From Rhizobium sp. 16-488-2b (GTDB lineage Bacteria > Pseudomonadota > Alphaproteobacteria > Rhizobiales > Rhizobiaceae), in assembly GCF_017741815.1 (NCBI RefSeq), contig NZ_JAGHMF010000024.1:62001-126000 (forward strand): DNA of 64,000 nt, given 5' to 3'. Below are positions 19,250 to 28,181 of the stretch, one piece after another (positions within the stretch are counted from its first letter, which is position 1; each line of letters starts with the position of its first letter). Under the pieces are notes generated by a model, which was not told the origin of the DNA, made no database searches, and saw only the letters and a list, made by a program, of their open reading frames with translations. The translations under genes were made by a program, and so were the position numbers.

Positions 19250-20326
19250 ATGCCGACAAAATCCACCCGCCCGCGCATTGCCATCCTCTTCGGCGGCCGC
19301 TCGCCGGAGCATGACGTCTCCATCCTCTCGGCGACCAATGTCGTCGCGGCCCTCGACGCCGAGCGCTACGACGTCTTGCCGATCTTCGTGACCAGGGAAG
19401 GACAATGGCTGCTCCTGCCCAAGGGCACCACGCTGTCTTCAGCCGCCAAGGTCGAGGAAGCCGTCGAGGTCAGCCTTCTGCCGGGGGGCCAGGGCCGCAT
19501 GCTCGCCATCCCGCAAGGCGCGCAGCCCTACGAAGTCCCCGCGATCGACATCCTCTTCCCCGTGCTGCACGGGATGCACGGCGAGGATGGCTCGATCCAG
19601 GGCCTGGCATCCGTTGCCCGCGTCCCGCTCGCCGGCTGCGGCCTGCTCGGATCGGTGACCGCCATCGACAAGGACATCGCCAAGCGCCTGCTCCGGGAAG
19701 CCAGCCTGCCCGTGGCAAAGGCCCTCTGCATCGAGGAAGACAGCGTGCCCACCTTTGACGCCGCTGCGCGGGAACTCGGCCTGCCGCTCTTCATCAAGCC
19801 CGCCCGCCAGGGCTCCTCGGTCGGCGTCAGCAAGGTCAGGACACCAGAGGATTTCGCCGCCGCGCTTACCGAGGGCTTCCGGCACGACAGCAAGCTGCTC
19901 GCCGAAGAATTCATCGCCGGCCGGGAGATCGAGTTCAGCGTGCTCGAGCACGCGAATGGCGACATCACCGTCTCTTTGCCGGGCGAGATCGCACCGGCCG
20001 AAAGCCACGGTTTTTACAGCTACGAAGCGAAATATGTCGATGAAGCAGGTGCGGCGCTCCGCGTACCCGCGCAGCTGCCGAAGGAGACCGAGGACGAACT
20101 GCGCAAGGCCGCCCGCCGGGCCTTCAAGGCGCTCGGCTGCGACGGCATGGCCCGCGTCGATTTCTTCCTGATGCAGGACATGTCCTTCGTGGTCAACGAA
20201 CTCAACACCATACCCGGCTTCACCAATATCAGCATGTACGCCAAGGCGATGGCGGCATCCGGCGTCAGCTACGCCGAGGTGCTGGATGTCCTGATAGACA
20301 GGGCGTTGGCGCGCGGTGGCGGCTGA
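19250..20326 (+). CDS. D-alanine-D-alanine ligase family protein (Ddl-type ATP-grasp)
   Basis: ATP-grasp ligase of 358 residues joining two amino acids, probably D-Ala, for peptidoglycan. IAILFGGRSPEHDVSILSATNV at the N terminus is the Ddl signature. LFIKPARQGSSVGVSKV is the ATP-grasp lysine loop, and NELNTIPGFTNISMYAKAM near the C terminus carries the metal and substrate residues. Length and the long N-terminal domain resemble DdlA/VanA-type rather than short DdlB enzymes. Rhizobia normally have another Ddl in the division/wall cluster, so this may be a second copy with altered use. It follows a C39-like peptidase gene. Substrate selectivity is unproven. Confidence 0.88.
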   Translation: MPTKSTRPRIAILFGGRSPEHDVSILSATNVVAALDAERYDVLPIFVTREGQWLLLPKGTTLSSAAKVEEAVEVSLLPGGQGRMLAIPQGAQPYEVPAIDILFPVLHGMHGEDGSIQGLASVARVPLAGCGLLGSVTAIDKDIAKRLLREASLPVAKALCIEEDSVPTFDAAARELGLPLFIKPARQGSSVGVSKVRTPEDFAAALTEGFRHDSKLLAEEFIAGREIEFSVLEHANGDITVSLPGEIAPAESHGFYSYEAKYVDEAGAALRVPAQLPKETEDELRKAARRAFKALGCDGMARVDFFLMQDMSFVVNELNTIPGFTNISMYAKAMAASGVSYAEVLDVLIDRALARGGG

Positions 20327-20427
20327 CGCTTTGAGTTGGGGACAGGTTAAGCCTGAGGGCCTCGTCACAACCGTTTCTTAACCGTGTCATGCCACTACTC
20401 TAGGCACGATTTGCCAGAGAGTTTTGC

Positions 20428-21849
20428 GTGTCCATTATGGCGGTCATCGAGACGGCGGAGAAGATGCTACCGGCGAGCCTGCGTCCTGCGGGCGGTCGCC
20501 TTCTTCGCATGCTCGGCGATATCATGACCAGACGCGGCGAAAAGGCCGCCGCACAGCGCATGGCGCTGACGGCATTCGCCATCCGCGTCATCAGCGCCGC
20601 CCTCGCCTTTCTCTCGCAGATCATCCTTGCCCGCCTGATGGGCGAGTACGAATACGGCATCTTCGTCTTCGTCTGGGTGCTGATCGTTCTCTTCGGCGAT
20701 CTCTCCTGCCTCGGCTTCCACACCGCCATCGTCCGCTTCCTCCCACAGTACAAGGCATCGGGCGCCTTCGAGGAAATTCGCGGACTGACCGGCACCGCCC
20801 GGATTTTCGGCCTGCTGTCCGGCACCGCGGTGCTCGCCATCGGCATGATCGGCCTGCATCTCTTCGGCGATCGCATCCAGAGCTATTATGTCGTGCCGAT
20901 CTTCCTCGGCCTGCTCGCCATGCCGATGATCGCGCTCGGCGACATATTGGAAGGCACCTCGCGCGCCAATCACTGGCCCGTCATGGCGCTGAGCCCCGTC
21001 TATATCATCCGCCCGATCCTGATCATCACCTGCATGCTGGTTGCGATCGGCCTCGGCGCGCCGCACACGGCCGTCACCGCCATGCAGGCGGCGCTGGTCG
21101 CAACCTACCTCACCGCGCTCGGCCAGTATGTGGCGACGCTCATCCGCCTGCGCCGGCACTATCACCAGGGCCCGAGCAAGATCGATTTCCTGAGCTGGCT
21201 AAGTGTCGCCTTCCCGATTTTCCTGATCGAGGGCGTCAGCTTTCTGTTGACGAATTCCGATGTCGTCGTCGTCGGCATTTTCCTGGAGCCGCACGAGGTC
21301 GCCATCTACTTCGCAGCCGCCAAGACCATGGCGCTGGTCCACTTCATCAACTTTTCGGTGAAAGCCGCCTCCGGCCCGCGCTTTTCCAGCATCATCGCGG
21401 AGGGCACCCGCGCCGAGCTTGCCGCCGCCGCTTTCGATGCTGCCAGATGGACCTTCTGGCCGGCGCTGGCCGTCGGTCTTGTCGTGCTCGCCGCTGGGCA
21501 CCTGCTGCTGTCGCTCTTCGGCGGCGCCTTTACGGCAGGCTATGTGCTGATGGCGATCCTGCTTGCCGGCATTCTCGCCAAAGCGCTGGTAGGGCCCGCA
21601 GAAACACTGCTGATGATGGCCGGAAAGCAGAATATCTGCGTCGCGCTCTATGCCGGCGCGCTGACGGCAAACGTCACCCTCAACATTCTCCTCATTCCCC
21701 ATTTCGGCATCGAGGGCGCGGCGATCGCCACGGCCTCCGCCATGGGCGTCGAGGCGGTGCTCTTGCATCTCGCAGTCCGCCGCACGCTCGGCATCGCCCT
21801 CTTCGCCTTCGCCAGACCGGCCAGCGCCGGCAACGATATGGAAGCCTGA
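20428..21849 (+). CDS. Polysaccharide flippase (Wzx/MATE-like membrane protein)
   Basis: 473 residues with about 12 to 14 predicted membrane helices, fitting the polysaccharide synthesis/oligosaccharide flippase family that moves lipid-linked sugars across the inner membrane. The pattern RMALTAFAIRVISAALAFLSQIILARLMGEYEYGIFVFVW is typical of the first two helices. The GTG at 20428 has GAGAG at good spacing; the ATG three codons later is also usable. The gene is followed after four bases by the FemAB-like acetyltransferase, pointing to a shared operon in surface polysaccharide assembly. Confidence 0.85.
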   Translation: MSIMAVIETAEKMLPASLRPAGGRLLRMLGDIMTRRGEKAAAQRMALTAFAIRVISAALAFLSQIILARLMGEYEYGIFVFVWVLIVLFGDLSCLGFHTAIVRFLPQYKASGAFEEIRGLTGTARIFGLLSGTAVLAIGMIGLHLFGDRIQSYYVVPIFLGLLAMPMIALGDILEGTSRANHWPVMALSPVYIIRPILIITCMLVAIGLGAPHTAVTAMQAALVATYLTALGQYVATLIRLRRHYHQGPSKIDFLSWLSVAFPIFLIEGVSFLLTNSDVVVVGIFLEPHEVAIYFAAAKTMALVHFINFSVKAASGPRFSSIIAEGTRAELAAAAFDAARWTFWPALAVGLVVLAAGHLLLSLFGGAFTAGYVLMAILLAGILAKALVGPAETLLMMAGKQNICVALYAGALTANVTLNILLIPHFGIEGAAIATASAMGVEAVLLHLAVRRTLGIALFAFARPASAGNDMEA

Positions 21850-21853
21850 CAGT

Positions 21854-23131
21854 ATGGTGCGCAATCCTCCCGGAACCCAGACCACAGACTCGACCGCCAA
21901 CCGCATGGTCCACGAGCTGGCATCGCTGGAATTCGACGCCCCGCAGGCCGAAGCCCGCGTCGAGATCGGCCGCCCCGGCCGCGAGCTCTGCGTCTACTCC
22001 GGCAAGCTCGGCTACGATCTGCAGGACGAGCTGGATTTCCTCTCCAACCGCGCGCTGGAGCCCAATGTCTTCTTCACCGGCCGCTTCCTGGCGCCCGCCA
22101 TGCCGCGTCTTGACGACCGCGAGGTCAATTTCGCGCTGCTGCGCGACCAGAACGAGACCCGCAGCCGCCTGCGCGTGCTGATGCCGTTTTCGGTCGAAAA
22201 GCCGGGCTTCGCCGTCGGCCCCTCGATCATCCGCGTCTGGGCCAACAGCTTCGCGCCCTTGGGCACGCCGCTGCTCGACGGCGAGGATGCCGCCGAAACG
22301 CTCGACAATTTCCTCGAGGGCCTGACCGCACGCGACCTGCGCATGCCCGGCATCCTGGTGCTGCCCGATCTGCGTCTCAACGGCATCTTCGCCCGCATGA
22401 TCCGCGCCGTCGCCATCGGCCGTAACCTGCCGATCACGACCACCAACCCCTATCTGCGCCCGATGCTGCAGAGCGACGAGGACGCCGTCGCCTATCTGCG
22501 CCAGTCGGTCTCCTCCTCGCACATGCGCGAGATGCGCCGGCAATGGCGCCTGCTCGAGGAGAAGGGCACGGTCGTCTACAACGTCGCCCGCCAGCCGCGC
22601 GACATCCATATGCGCTTCGAGGAATTCCTGGCGCTCGAGGCCGGCGGCTGGAAGGGCAAGAAGCGCAGCGCGCTGGTCACCGACCGCCTGCACATGGCCT
22701 TTGCCCGCGAGGCGATCTCCAACCTGGCCGCCGTCGACGCCGTGCGTATCCATTCGATCGACTTCAACGGCAAGTCCATCGCCTCCACCGTCGTCCTGAT
22801 GATGGGCGGCGAGGCCTACACCTGGAAGACCGCCTATGACGAGGCCTATGCCCGCTATTCGCCGGGCAAGCTCTTGATGGGCGAACTCACCGAATGGCAC
22901 CTCGACGACGCCAACATCGTCCGCTCTGACTCTTGCGCCGTCCCCGACCACCCGATCATGAGCCGCTTCTGGCAGGAACGCGAAGAGATGGGCACCGTCG
23001 TCATCGGCCTCAACCAGAACGCCGACCGCGACGTCCGCCAGGTCGCCACCCAGCTCCACCTCTACAGCAGCACCCGCAATGTCGCGAAGATGTTGCGGCA
23101 GAAGATCATGTCGCTGGCTGGGCGGGGGTGA
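21854..23131 (+). CDS. FemAB/BioF2-like acetyltransferase (Acetyltransf_6, CelD-like)
   Basis: 425-residue protein of the GNAT-fold Acetyltransf_6 family found in polysaccharide clusters. The GNAT half spans about 200-380, with MRRQWRLLEEKGTVVYNVAR and then ALVTDRLHMAFAREAISNLA and the YTWKTAYDEAYARYSPGKLL strand-helix segment typical of FemAB-like enzymes. No signal peptide. It begins four bases after the flippase stop. Probable role: acyl or aminoacyl decoration of an envelope polysaccharide; donor and acceptor unknown. A RIME-like repeat follows. Confidence 0.8.
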   Translation: MVRNPPGTQTTDSTANRMVHELASLEFDAPQAEARVEIGRPGRELCVYSGKLGYDLQDELDFLSNRALEPNVFFTGRFLAPAMPRLDDREVNFALLRDQNETRSRLRVLMPFSVEKPGFAVGPSIIRVWANSFAPLGTPLLDGEDAAETLDNFLEGLTARDLRMPGILVLPDLRLNGIFARMIRAVAIGRNLPITTTNPYLRPMLQSDEDAVAYLRQSVSSSHMREMRRQWRLLEEKGTVVYNVARQPRDIHMRFEEFLALEAGGWKGKKRSALVTDRLHMAFAREAISNLAAVDAVRIHSIDFNGKSIASTVVLMMGGEAYTWKTAYDEAYARYSPGKLLMGELTEWHLDDANIVRSDSCAVPDHPIMSRFWQEREEMGTVVIGLNQNADRDVRQVATQLHLYSSTRNVAKMLRQKIMSLAGRG

Positions 23132-23176
23132 GGTTTGTGGAGTTGACGGGGCTGGCGAAGTTAGCGCCAGGAGCCA

Positions 23177-23348
23177 CCTCATCCGCCTGCCGGCACCTTC
23201 TCCCCGCGGGGGAGAAGAGACTCGTGGTCAGCCGCTCGCCAGATCTTTCTCGTTTGCGAAAAGGACGTCACGATTGGGCACAGCGATGCCCTCAGCCCCT
23301 TCTCCCCAGCGGGGAGAAGTGCCGGAGCGACAGCGAGGCGATGAGGGG
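23177..23348. repeat. RIME-like palindromic intergenic mosaic element, copy 1
   Basis: Two related palindromic halves. The left half (about 23177-23220) begins CTCATCCGCCTGCCGGCACC and contains CTTCTCCCC...GGGGAGAAG; the right half (about 23294-23348) has CCTTCTCCCCAGCGGGGAGA and ends GAGGCGATGAGGGG. The outer CTCATC/GATGAG ends face outward. The same arrangement occurs at 41707-41891. This agrees with the Rhizobium-specific intergenic mosaic elements (RIME), nonautonomous repeats found between genes in Rhizobiaceae. Confidence 0.85.
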
Positions 23349-23781
23349 CTGCGGGCGCAGACGTTGCGACTCCGGCAATACGCACACCACAAAACCCCGC
23401 GCCGGAGACCTCTCCGCGACGGCATGACAGACTGGGAATGGGCAGGCAACGGTCGGTATAAAGTAAGATTGTCAGGCAATATCGCCTGCCCGATCATATC
23501 GAGGCTTCCGGATATCCAGGCCGACAGGAGCGTCTCTCGACCTTTCGCTTCCGAATGGATGAGAGGTCCTGACGACCGCAACATCCACCTTTCGACAACC
23601 ATCACCGGACGCCGGGCTCGCGCCCTAATGTGTCAGATCCGGTTCGCGACCCGGCTCCCTGTCCAATGACGCCATCAGTATGGGAGCGACCATTGCGGCG
23701 GGGATGGATGGGGAAAATCGAATAAGTAAATGGCTGATATCGCGGCGATATCTTTCACCGCGCAAGATTATTATCCCCGCA
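23349..23781. other. Gene-free spacer after RIME copy 1
   Basis: No convincing gene in this 433-base stretch; short frames have no homology that I recognise and unusual codon use. It separates the plus-strand acetyltransferase gene from the minus-strand acyl-CoA synthetase gene, and no terminator with a good T-run is visible. Confidence 0.5.
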
Positions 23782-25419
23782 CTACCCCTCCCCCACCGCC
23801 GGCTCCCGCAACATCCGCCGGATCACCTTGCCCGACGTCGTCAACGGCAGCGCATCGACGAAGGCCACCTCGCGCGGATATTCGTGCATCGACAGCCGCA
23901 TCTTCACCCAGTCGCGGATCTCCGCCGCCAGCGTGGCGCTTGCCGCAAACCCCGGCGCCAAAACCACATAGGCCTTGACGATCTCGGTGCGCAGCGCATC
24001 GGGCTTTCCCACCGCCGCTGCCATCTGCACGGCCGGATGGCCGGTCAGGCAGTCCTCGATCTCGGCCGGGCCGATGCGGTAGCCGGATGAGGTGATGACG
24101 TCGTCGTCGCGGCCGAGGAAGGTGATGTAACCGTCATCGTCCTGCCGGCCGAGATCGCCTGTTAGCAGCCAGTCTCCGGCGAATTTGCGCGCGGTCGCCT
24201 CCTCGTCGTTCCAGTAGCCGAGAAACATCACCGGATCAGGCCGCGCGATGGCGATCTGGCCGACCGCGCCCGGCGCCAGCACCGCACCTGCCTCGTCGAC
24301 GATCGCCACCTTATGCCCCGGCACCGCCTTGCCGATCGCCCCCGGCTTGCTCACGCCAAGCGCGGCGTTCGAGGACAACACGAAATTGCACTCCGTCTGC
24401 CCGTAGAATTCGTTGACCTCGATCCCGAGCGTGCGGCTCGCCCAATCATGCGTCTCCGCCCCCAGAGCCTCGCCGGCAGCGCCGATGGTGCGCAGCTTGA
24501 GATCGTATCGCTGGCGCGGATCGGGCACCGATTTCATCAGCCGCAAGGCCGTCGGCGGAATGAAGCCGTTGCGCACCTTCATCTCGGCCATGATCCTGTA
24601 GGCCATGTCCGCGTCGAATTTCTGCGCCGGCGACGAGACCACGGGCACGCCGAGCATCAGGCTCGGCAGCAGCGCGTTGAGCAACCCGCCCGCCCAGGCC
24701 CAGTCCGATGGCGTCCACATCCGGTCGCCCGGTTGCGGAAAATTCTCGTGCGCGAACTGGATGCCCGGAATATGCCCGGCGAGCACCCGATGCCCATGCA
24801 GAGCCCCCTTCGGCGCCCCTGTTGTGCCCGAGGTGAAGATCATCAGCGCCGGCTCGTCCGGCCTGGTCGGCGGCACGTCGAAGCTTGGCGCATGGCGTTC
24901 GACAAGGCTGCCAAAGGAGACGACGCCACCGCCATCTTCCGCGGCATCGACACTGATCACCGTCTTGAGATCCGGTAGCCGGTCGCGGATTTCATGGATA
25001 CGCTCGAGGCCGAAAGCGTTGGTCACGACGGCGGCCGCACCCGATGTCTTCAACCTGTATTCCAGCGCCTCGACGCCGAAGAGCAGCGCCAGCGGCACCG
25101 CGATCGCGCCCATCTTGTAGATCGCCATATGGGCGATCACCGTCTCGAAGGACTGCGGCAGAAGCAGCGCCACCCGATCGCCTTTTGTCAGACCGAGCGC
25201 AACGAGCCCATTGGCAAGCGAGGCAGAGCGCGCCGCAAGCGCGCCATAGCTCAACGAGAGATGACCGCCATCCGGGCTGAAATGCTGAAGACAGATCCGC
25301 TCCGGCTCGCGCGCCGCCCAATCGTCCGAACACACGCGGCCGATGTTGAAATCCTCGGGGATCGTCCAGGCGAAATCGCGATAGAGATCGTCATAGCGAG
25401 CGCGCGGCGGCAGCTTCAT
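23782..25419 (-). CDS. AMP-binding acyl-CoA synthetase
   Basis: Adenylate-forming ligase that activates a carboxylic acid with ATP and CoA. The 545-residue product has the P-loop FTSGTTGAPKG (195-205), the YGQTECNF adenine-binding motif, GDLGRQDDDGYITFLGRDDDVITSSGYRIGP hinge region and C-terminal TSGKVIRR with the catalytic lysine (about 534). The overall pattern matches the acetyl/medium-chain acyl-CoA synthetase group. It stands alone on the minus strand, divergent from the aldo/keto reductase. Natural substrate not determinable. Confidence 0.9.
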   Translation of the reverse strand: MKLPPRARYDDLYRDFAWTIPEDFNIGRVCSDDWAAREPERICLQHFSPDGGHLSLSYGALAARSASLANGLVALGLTKGDRVALLLPQSFETVIAHMAIYKMGAIAVPLALLFGVEALEYRLKTSGAAAVVTNAFGLERIHEIRDRLPDLKTVISVDAAEDGGGVVSFGSLVERHAPSFDVPPTRPDEPALMIFTSGTTGAPKGALHGHRVLAGHIPGIQFAHENFPQPGDRMWTPSDWAWAGGLLNALLPSLMLGVPVVSSPAQKFDADMAYRIMAEMKVRNGFIPPTALRLMKSVPDPRQRYDLKLRTIGAAGEALGAETHDWASRTLGIEVNEFYGQTECNFVLSSNAALGVSKPGAIGKAVPGHKVAIVDEAGAVLAPGAVGQIAIARPDPVMFLGYWNDEEATARKFAGDWLLTGDLGRQDDDGYITFLGRDDDVITSSGYRIGPAEIEDCLTGHPAVQMAAAVGKPDALRTEIVKAYVVLAPGFAASATLAAEIRDWVKMRLSMHEYPREVAFVDALPLTTSGKVIRRMLREPAVGEG

Positions 25420-25631
25420 GGGCGCAGGATCATCGGTAGGTCTCGGGGCAAGAGTCCGGTTATGCTGCAGCAGCTAACACCCTGGGCGCGGCTCACGCAA
25501 GCGTGAAGCCCGGATCGCCCTTCCCACCCCAGGGCGCGCATGGTTGTTTGCTGCCGCCGCTGCCAATCTGGCGGGTAGCGCCCTAGATACCGGTAGCGCC
25601 AGGGTTTCTTGTCTCATCACGGAGCGATTTC

Positions 25632-26612
25632 ATGGAATACGTCAAATTCGGCGGCACCGGCCTCGAAGTCTCGAAGATCTGCCTGGGCTGCATGACCTTC
25701 GGCGAGCCCGGCCGCGGCAATCACAGCTGGACGCAGGCCGAGGAGCCGAGCCGCGCGCTGATCCGGCAGGCGCTCGAAGCCGGCATCAATTTCCTCGACA
25801 CCGCCAACACCTATTCCGACGGTTCGTCCGAGGAAATCGTCGGCCGAGCGATAAGGGATTTTTCGCGCCGCGACGAGATCGTGCTCGCCACCAAGGTCTT
25901 CAACCGCATGCGCCCGGGCCCGAACGGCGCCGGCCTGTCGCGCAAGGCGATCTTCGACGAGATCGACAACAGCCTGAAGCGCCTCGGCACCGATTATGTC
26001 GACCTCTATCAGATCCACCGCTTCGACCCGACGACGCCGATCGAGGAGACGCTGGAGGCACTGCATGATGTCGTGAAGGCGGGCAAGGCGCGCTATATCG
26101 GCGCCTCGTCCATGCATGCCTGGCAGTTCGCCAAGATGATCTACACATCGAGAGCCAATGGCTGGACGCCCTTCGTCAGCATGCAGGACCACCTGAACCT
26201 GCTCTACCGCGAGGAAGAGCGCGAGATGCTGCCCTTCTGCCAGGACCAGAAGATCGCCGTCATTCCCTGGAGCCCGCTGGCGCGTGGCCGCCTGACCCGC
26301 GACTATGACGAAAAGACCGCCCGCAGCGAGACCGACGAGTTCGGCAAGACGCTCTACCAGCAGGCCGAGGACGCGGACCGCGCCATCATCGGCAAGGTCG
26401 GCGATCTCGCCAAGAAGCACGGCGTCTCCCGCGCCCAGATCGCCACCGCCTGGATCCTGCAAAAGAGCGCCGTCACCGCCCCGATCATCGGCGCCTCGAA
26501 ATCCGGTCATATCGACGACGCCGTCGGTGCTCTCTCGGTCAAGCTCTCGGCCGAGGATATAGCGGTGCTGGAAGAGCCCTACGTGCCGCACCGCGTCGAG
26601 GGCTTCAAGTAA
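25632..26612 (+). CDS. Aldo/keto reductase
   Basis: NADPH-dependent (beta/alpha)8 oxidoreductase, 326 residues. The catalytic tetrad is present: Asp56 (FLDTANTY), Tyr61, Lys88 (LATKVF) and His129 (LYQIHR). The IIGASKSGHIDDAV segment near the C terminus forms the NADP-binding site. GGAGCGATTTC precedes the ATG. The sequence is closest in pattern to the AKR families that reduce sugars or methylglyoxal-like aldehydes; substrate unknown. A methyltransferase gene follows on the same strand after 77 bases. Confidence 0.92.
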   Translation: MEYVKFGGTGLEVSKICLGCMTFGEPGRGNHSWTQAEEPSRALIRQALEAGINFLDTANTYSDGSSEEIVGRAIRDFSRRDEIVLATKVFNRMRPGPNGAGLSRKAIFDEIDNSLKRLGTDYVDLYQIHRFDPTTPIEETLEALHDVVKAGKARYIGASSMHAWQFAKMIYTSRANGWTPFVSMQDHLNLLYREEEREMLPFCQDQKIAVIPWSPLARGRLTRDYDEKTARSETDEFGKTLYQQAEDADRAIIGKVGDLAKKHGVSRAQIATAWILQKSAVTAPIIGASKSGHIDDAVGALSVKLSAEDIAVLEEPYVPHRVEGFK

Positions 26613-26689
26613 GGCTGCCGGACACCGGCCTGCCTCACTTGGGCAGGCCGACTACCCTTCCCAAGATATCGCCCCTTGAGGATATCACC

Positions 26690-27484
26690 ATGACCGTCAT
26701 CCCCTTCGAGGCCCGCCGCTTCCGCTCGACGGCCGCTTACTACACCCGCTACCGCGTCCCCTATCCAGACGAACTGATCGCCCGCGTCGCGGAGCGCGCC
26801 GGCCTGCAGACAGGCGAACACCTGCTCGACCTCGGCTGCGGCCCCGGCCAACTCGGCATCGCCTTCGCCCGCATGACAGGCGCAAAGGTCACCGGCATCG
26901 ATCCCGAACCGGAGATGCTGGAGACGGCACGCGCCGATGCCGACGCGGCCGGTGTAACCGTCGATTTCATCCGGGGCTCGTCCTACGATCTCGGCCCGTC
27001 GCTCGCACCGCTGAAGATGACGGTCATGGGCCGCTCCTTCCACTGGATGGACCGCCCGGCGACACTCAAGGCACTCGACGCCATCACCGTCGACGAAGGC
27101 TGCGTCGTGCTCTTCGGCGATCGTCATATCGCCTCCACGCCGGATTGGCGCACAGCCGTCAACGCGCTGTCGGAAACCTTCGCGCCGGAGCGCAACGCCG
27201 ACCGCGAACGCCGCAAGGGCCCGGATTGGATCGCCCACGAAACTGTCCTGCTGCAATCGCCCTTCAACCATCTCGAGCGGATCGGCATCGTCAGCGAGCG
27301 CCAACTGACCGCGGACGACATCATCGGCCGCGCCTTCTCAACCTCGGTCACCTCGCCGGAAACGCTGGGAGACAAGGCGGAAGCCTTCGAAACCGAGCTC
27401 AGCGCAGCGCTTGCAAGGTTATCGCCGGATGGCCGCTTCGCCGAAACGGTCGAGATCAGCGGCCTGATCGCCCGTCGTGGCTAG
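26690..27484 (+). CDS. Class I SAM-dependent methyltransferase
   Basis: 264-residue methyltransferase. Motif I HLLDLGCGPGQLGIAFARMTG and motif II VTGIDPEPEMLETAR are clear near residues 44-80; MGRSFHWMDRPATLKALDAI fits the family's substrate strand. The start at 26690 has TTGAGGATA upstream; the earlier in-frame ATG is rejected as lacking homology. Its stop shares a CTAG with the stop of the convergent TetR gene. Substrate unknown. Confidence 0.9.
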   Translation: MTVIPFEARRFRSTAAYYTRYRVPYPDELIARVAERAGLQTGEHLLDLGCGPGQLGIAFARMTGAKVTGIDPEPEMLETARADADAAGVTVDFIRGSSYDLGPSLAPLKMTVMGRSFHWMDRPATLKALDAITVDEGCVVLFGDRHIASTPDWRTAVNALSETFAPERNADRERRKGPDWIAHETVLLQSPFNHLERIGIVSERQLTADDIIGRAFSTSVTSPETLGDKAEAFETELSAALARLSPDGRFAETVEISGLIARRG

Positions 27485-28056
27485 CCCTTAGCCGGCGAAA
27501 GAGCATCACGCGTCGTGAACAGGAAATTGTCGGACAGCTCCCGGCTTTCCACGGCGCGCGCCAAGATCACCGCGCCCATCATCGCCGAAAGCGTCGTGAA
27601 CCCCTTGGCGCGGCGCTCCTCCGCGCTGTCGCCGGGCACGATCTCTGAGAGGATATCGACCAGCGCCGACAGCCCGTCATTGAAGGTCGAGCGCACGGCA
27701 CCCTGGCTGCGGCTCACCTCCTGCACCAGCGAGGCGAAGACGCAGCTGCCGCCGGGATCGTCGACGCTGCAACGCGAGAGATAATGATTGAGGAGCGCAT
27801 CGAGCGGCGCGTCAGGGGCGCCTGCTATGATCTCGTTCCAGCGGATTTTCACCCGCTCGATCAGCGCCCGGCTGACTTCGAGCGCCAGATCTTCCTTCGA
27901 CTGAAAATGCCCGTAGAAGCCGCCATGGGTCAGCCCCGCGGCCTTCATGATCTCCGCCACGCCTGTCGATTCGAACCCCTTCTCGCGAAACAGCACGCCC
28001 GCGACACCGAGGATCTTCTCCCGGTTTTCCGCGAATTTCTCCCGGCTGACACGCAT
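27481..28056 (-). CDS. TetR family transcriptional regulator
   Basis: Repressor-type regulator of 191 residues. The N-terminal helix-turn-helix is seen in ILGVAGVLFREKGFESTGVAEIMKAAGLTHGGFYGHFQSKEDL (about 16-58), the TetR_N pattern with the GGFYGHF recognition element. The C-terminal ligand domain has two nearby cysteines (SRCSVDDPGGSCVFASLV). Divergent from an MFS transporter gene 125 bases away, with an operator-like palindrome between, so it probably controls that transporter and itself. Ligand unknown. Starts further upstream would run through the operator. Confidence 0.92.
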   Translation of the reverse strand: MRVSREKFAENREKILGVAGVLFREKGFESTGVAEIMKAAGLTHGGFYGHFQSKEDLALEVSRALIERVKIRWNEIIAGAPDAPLDALLNHYLSRCSVDDPGGSCVFASLVQEVSRSQGAVRSTFNDGLSALVDILSEIVPGDSAEERRAKGFTTLSAMMGAVILARAVESRELSDNFLFTTRDALSPAKG

Positions 28057-28100
28057 AGCAAGGCTCCTAAAAAACACCGCTTGACAATTTATATGACGCA

Positions 28101-28136
28101 CATCATCAATAATCAACAATGATGATGACCATCATC
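28101..28136. promoter_or_regulatory. Operator-like inverted repeats between tetR and the MFS gene
   Basis: GATGAT at 28121-28126 and ATCATC at 28131-28136 form a perfect 6-base inverted repeat with a 4-base spacer. A second, wider pair, CATCATC at 28101-28107 and GATGATG at 28121-28127, surrounds an AT-rich core. A TTGACA hexamer sits at 28081-28086. This fits a TetR operator between the divergent genes; binding is inferred. Confidence 0.6.
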
Positions 28137-28181
28137 TAAATATTTGCATTAGCCTCCGGCAACATCATACGGAACAGCCCC

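Noticed and set aside
23177..23348. Possible CRISPR or IS end in the palindromic region
   Set aside because: No regular spacer-repeat series and no transposase; the pattern fits a RIME-like intergenic element.
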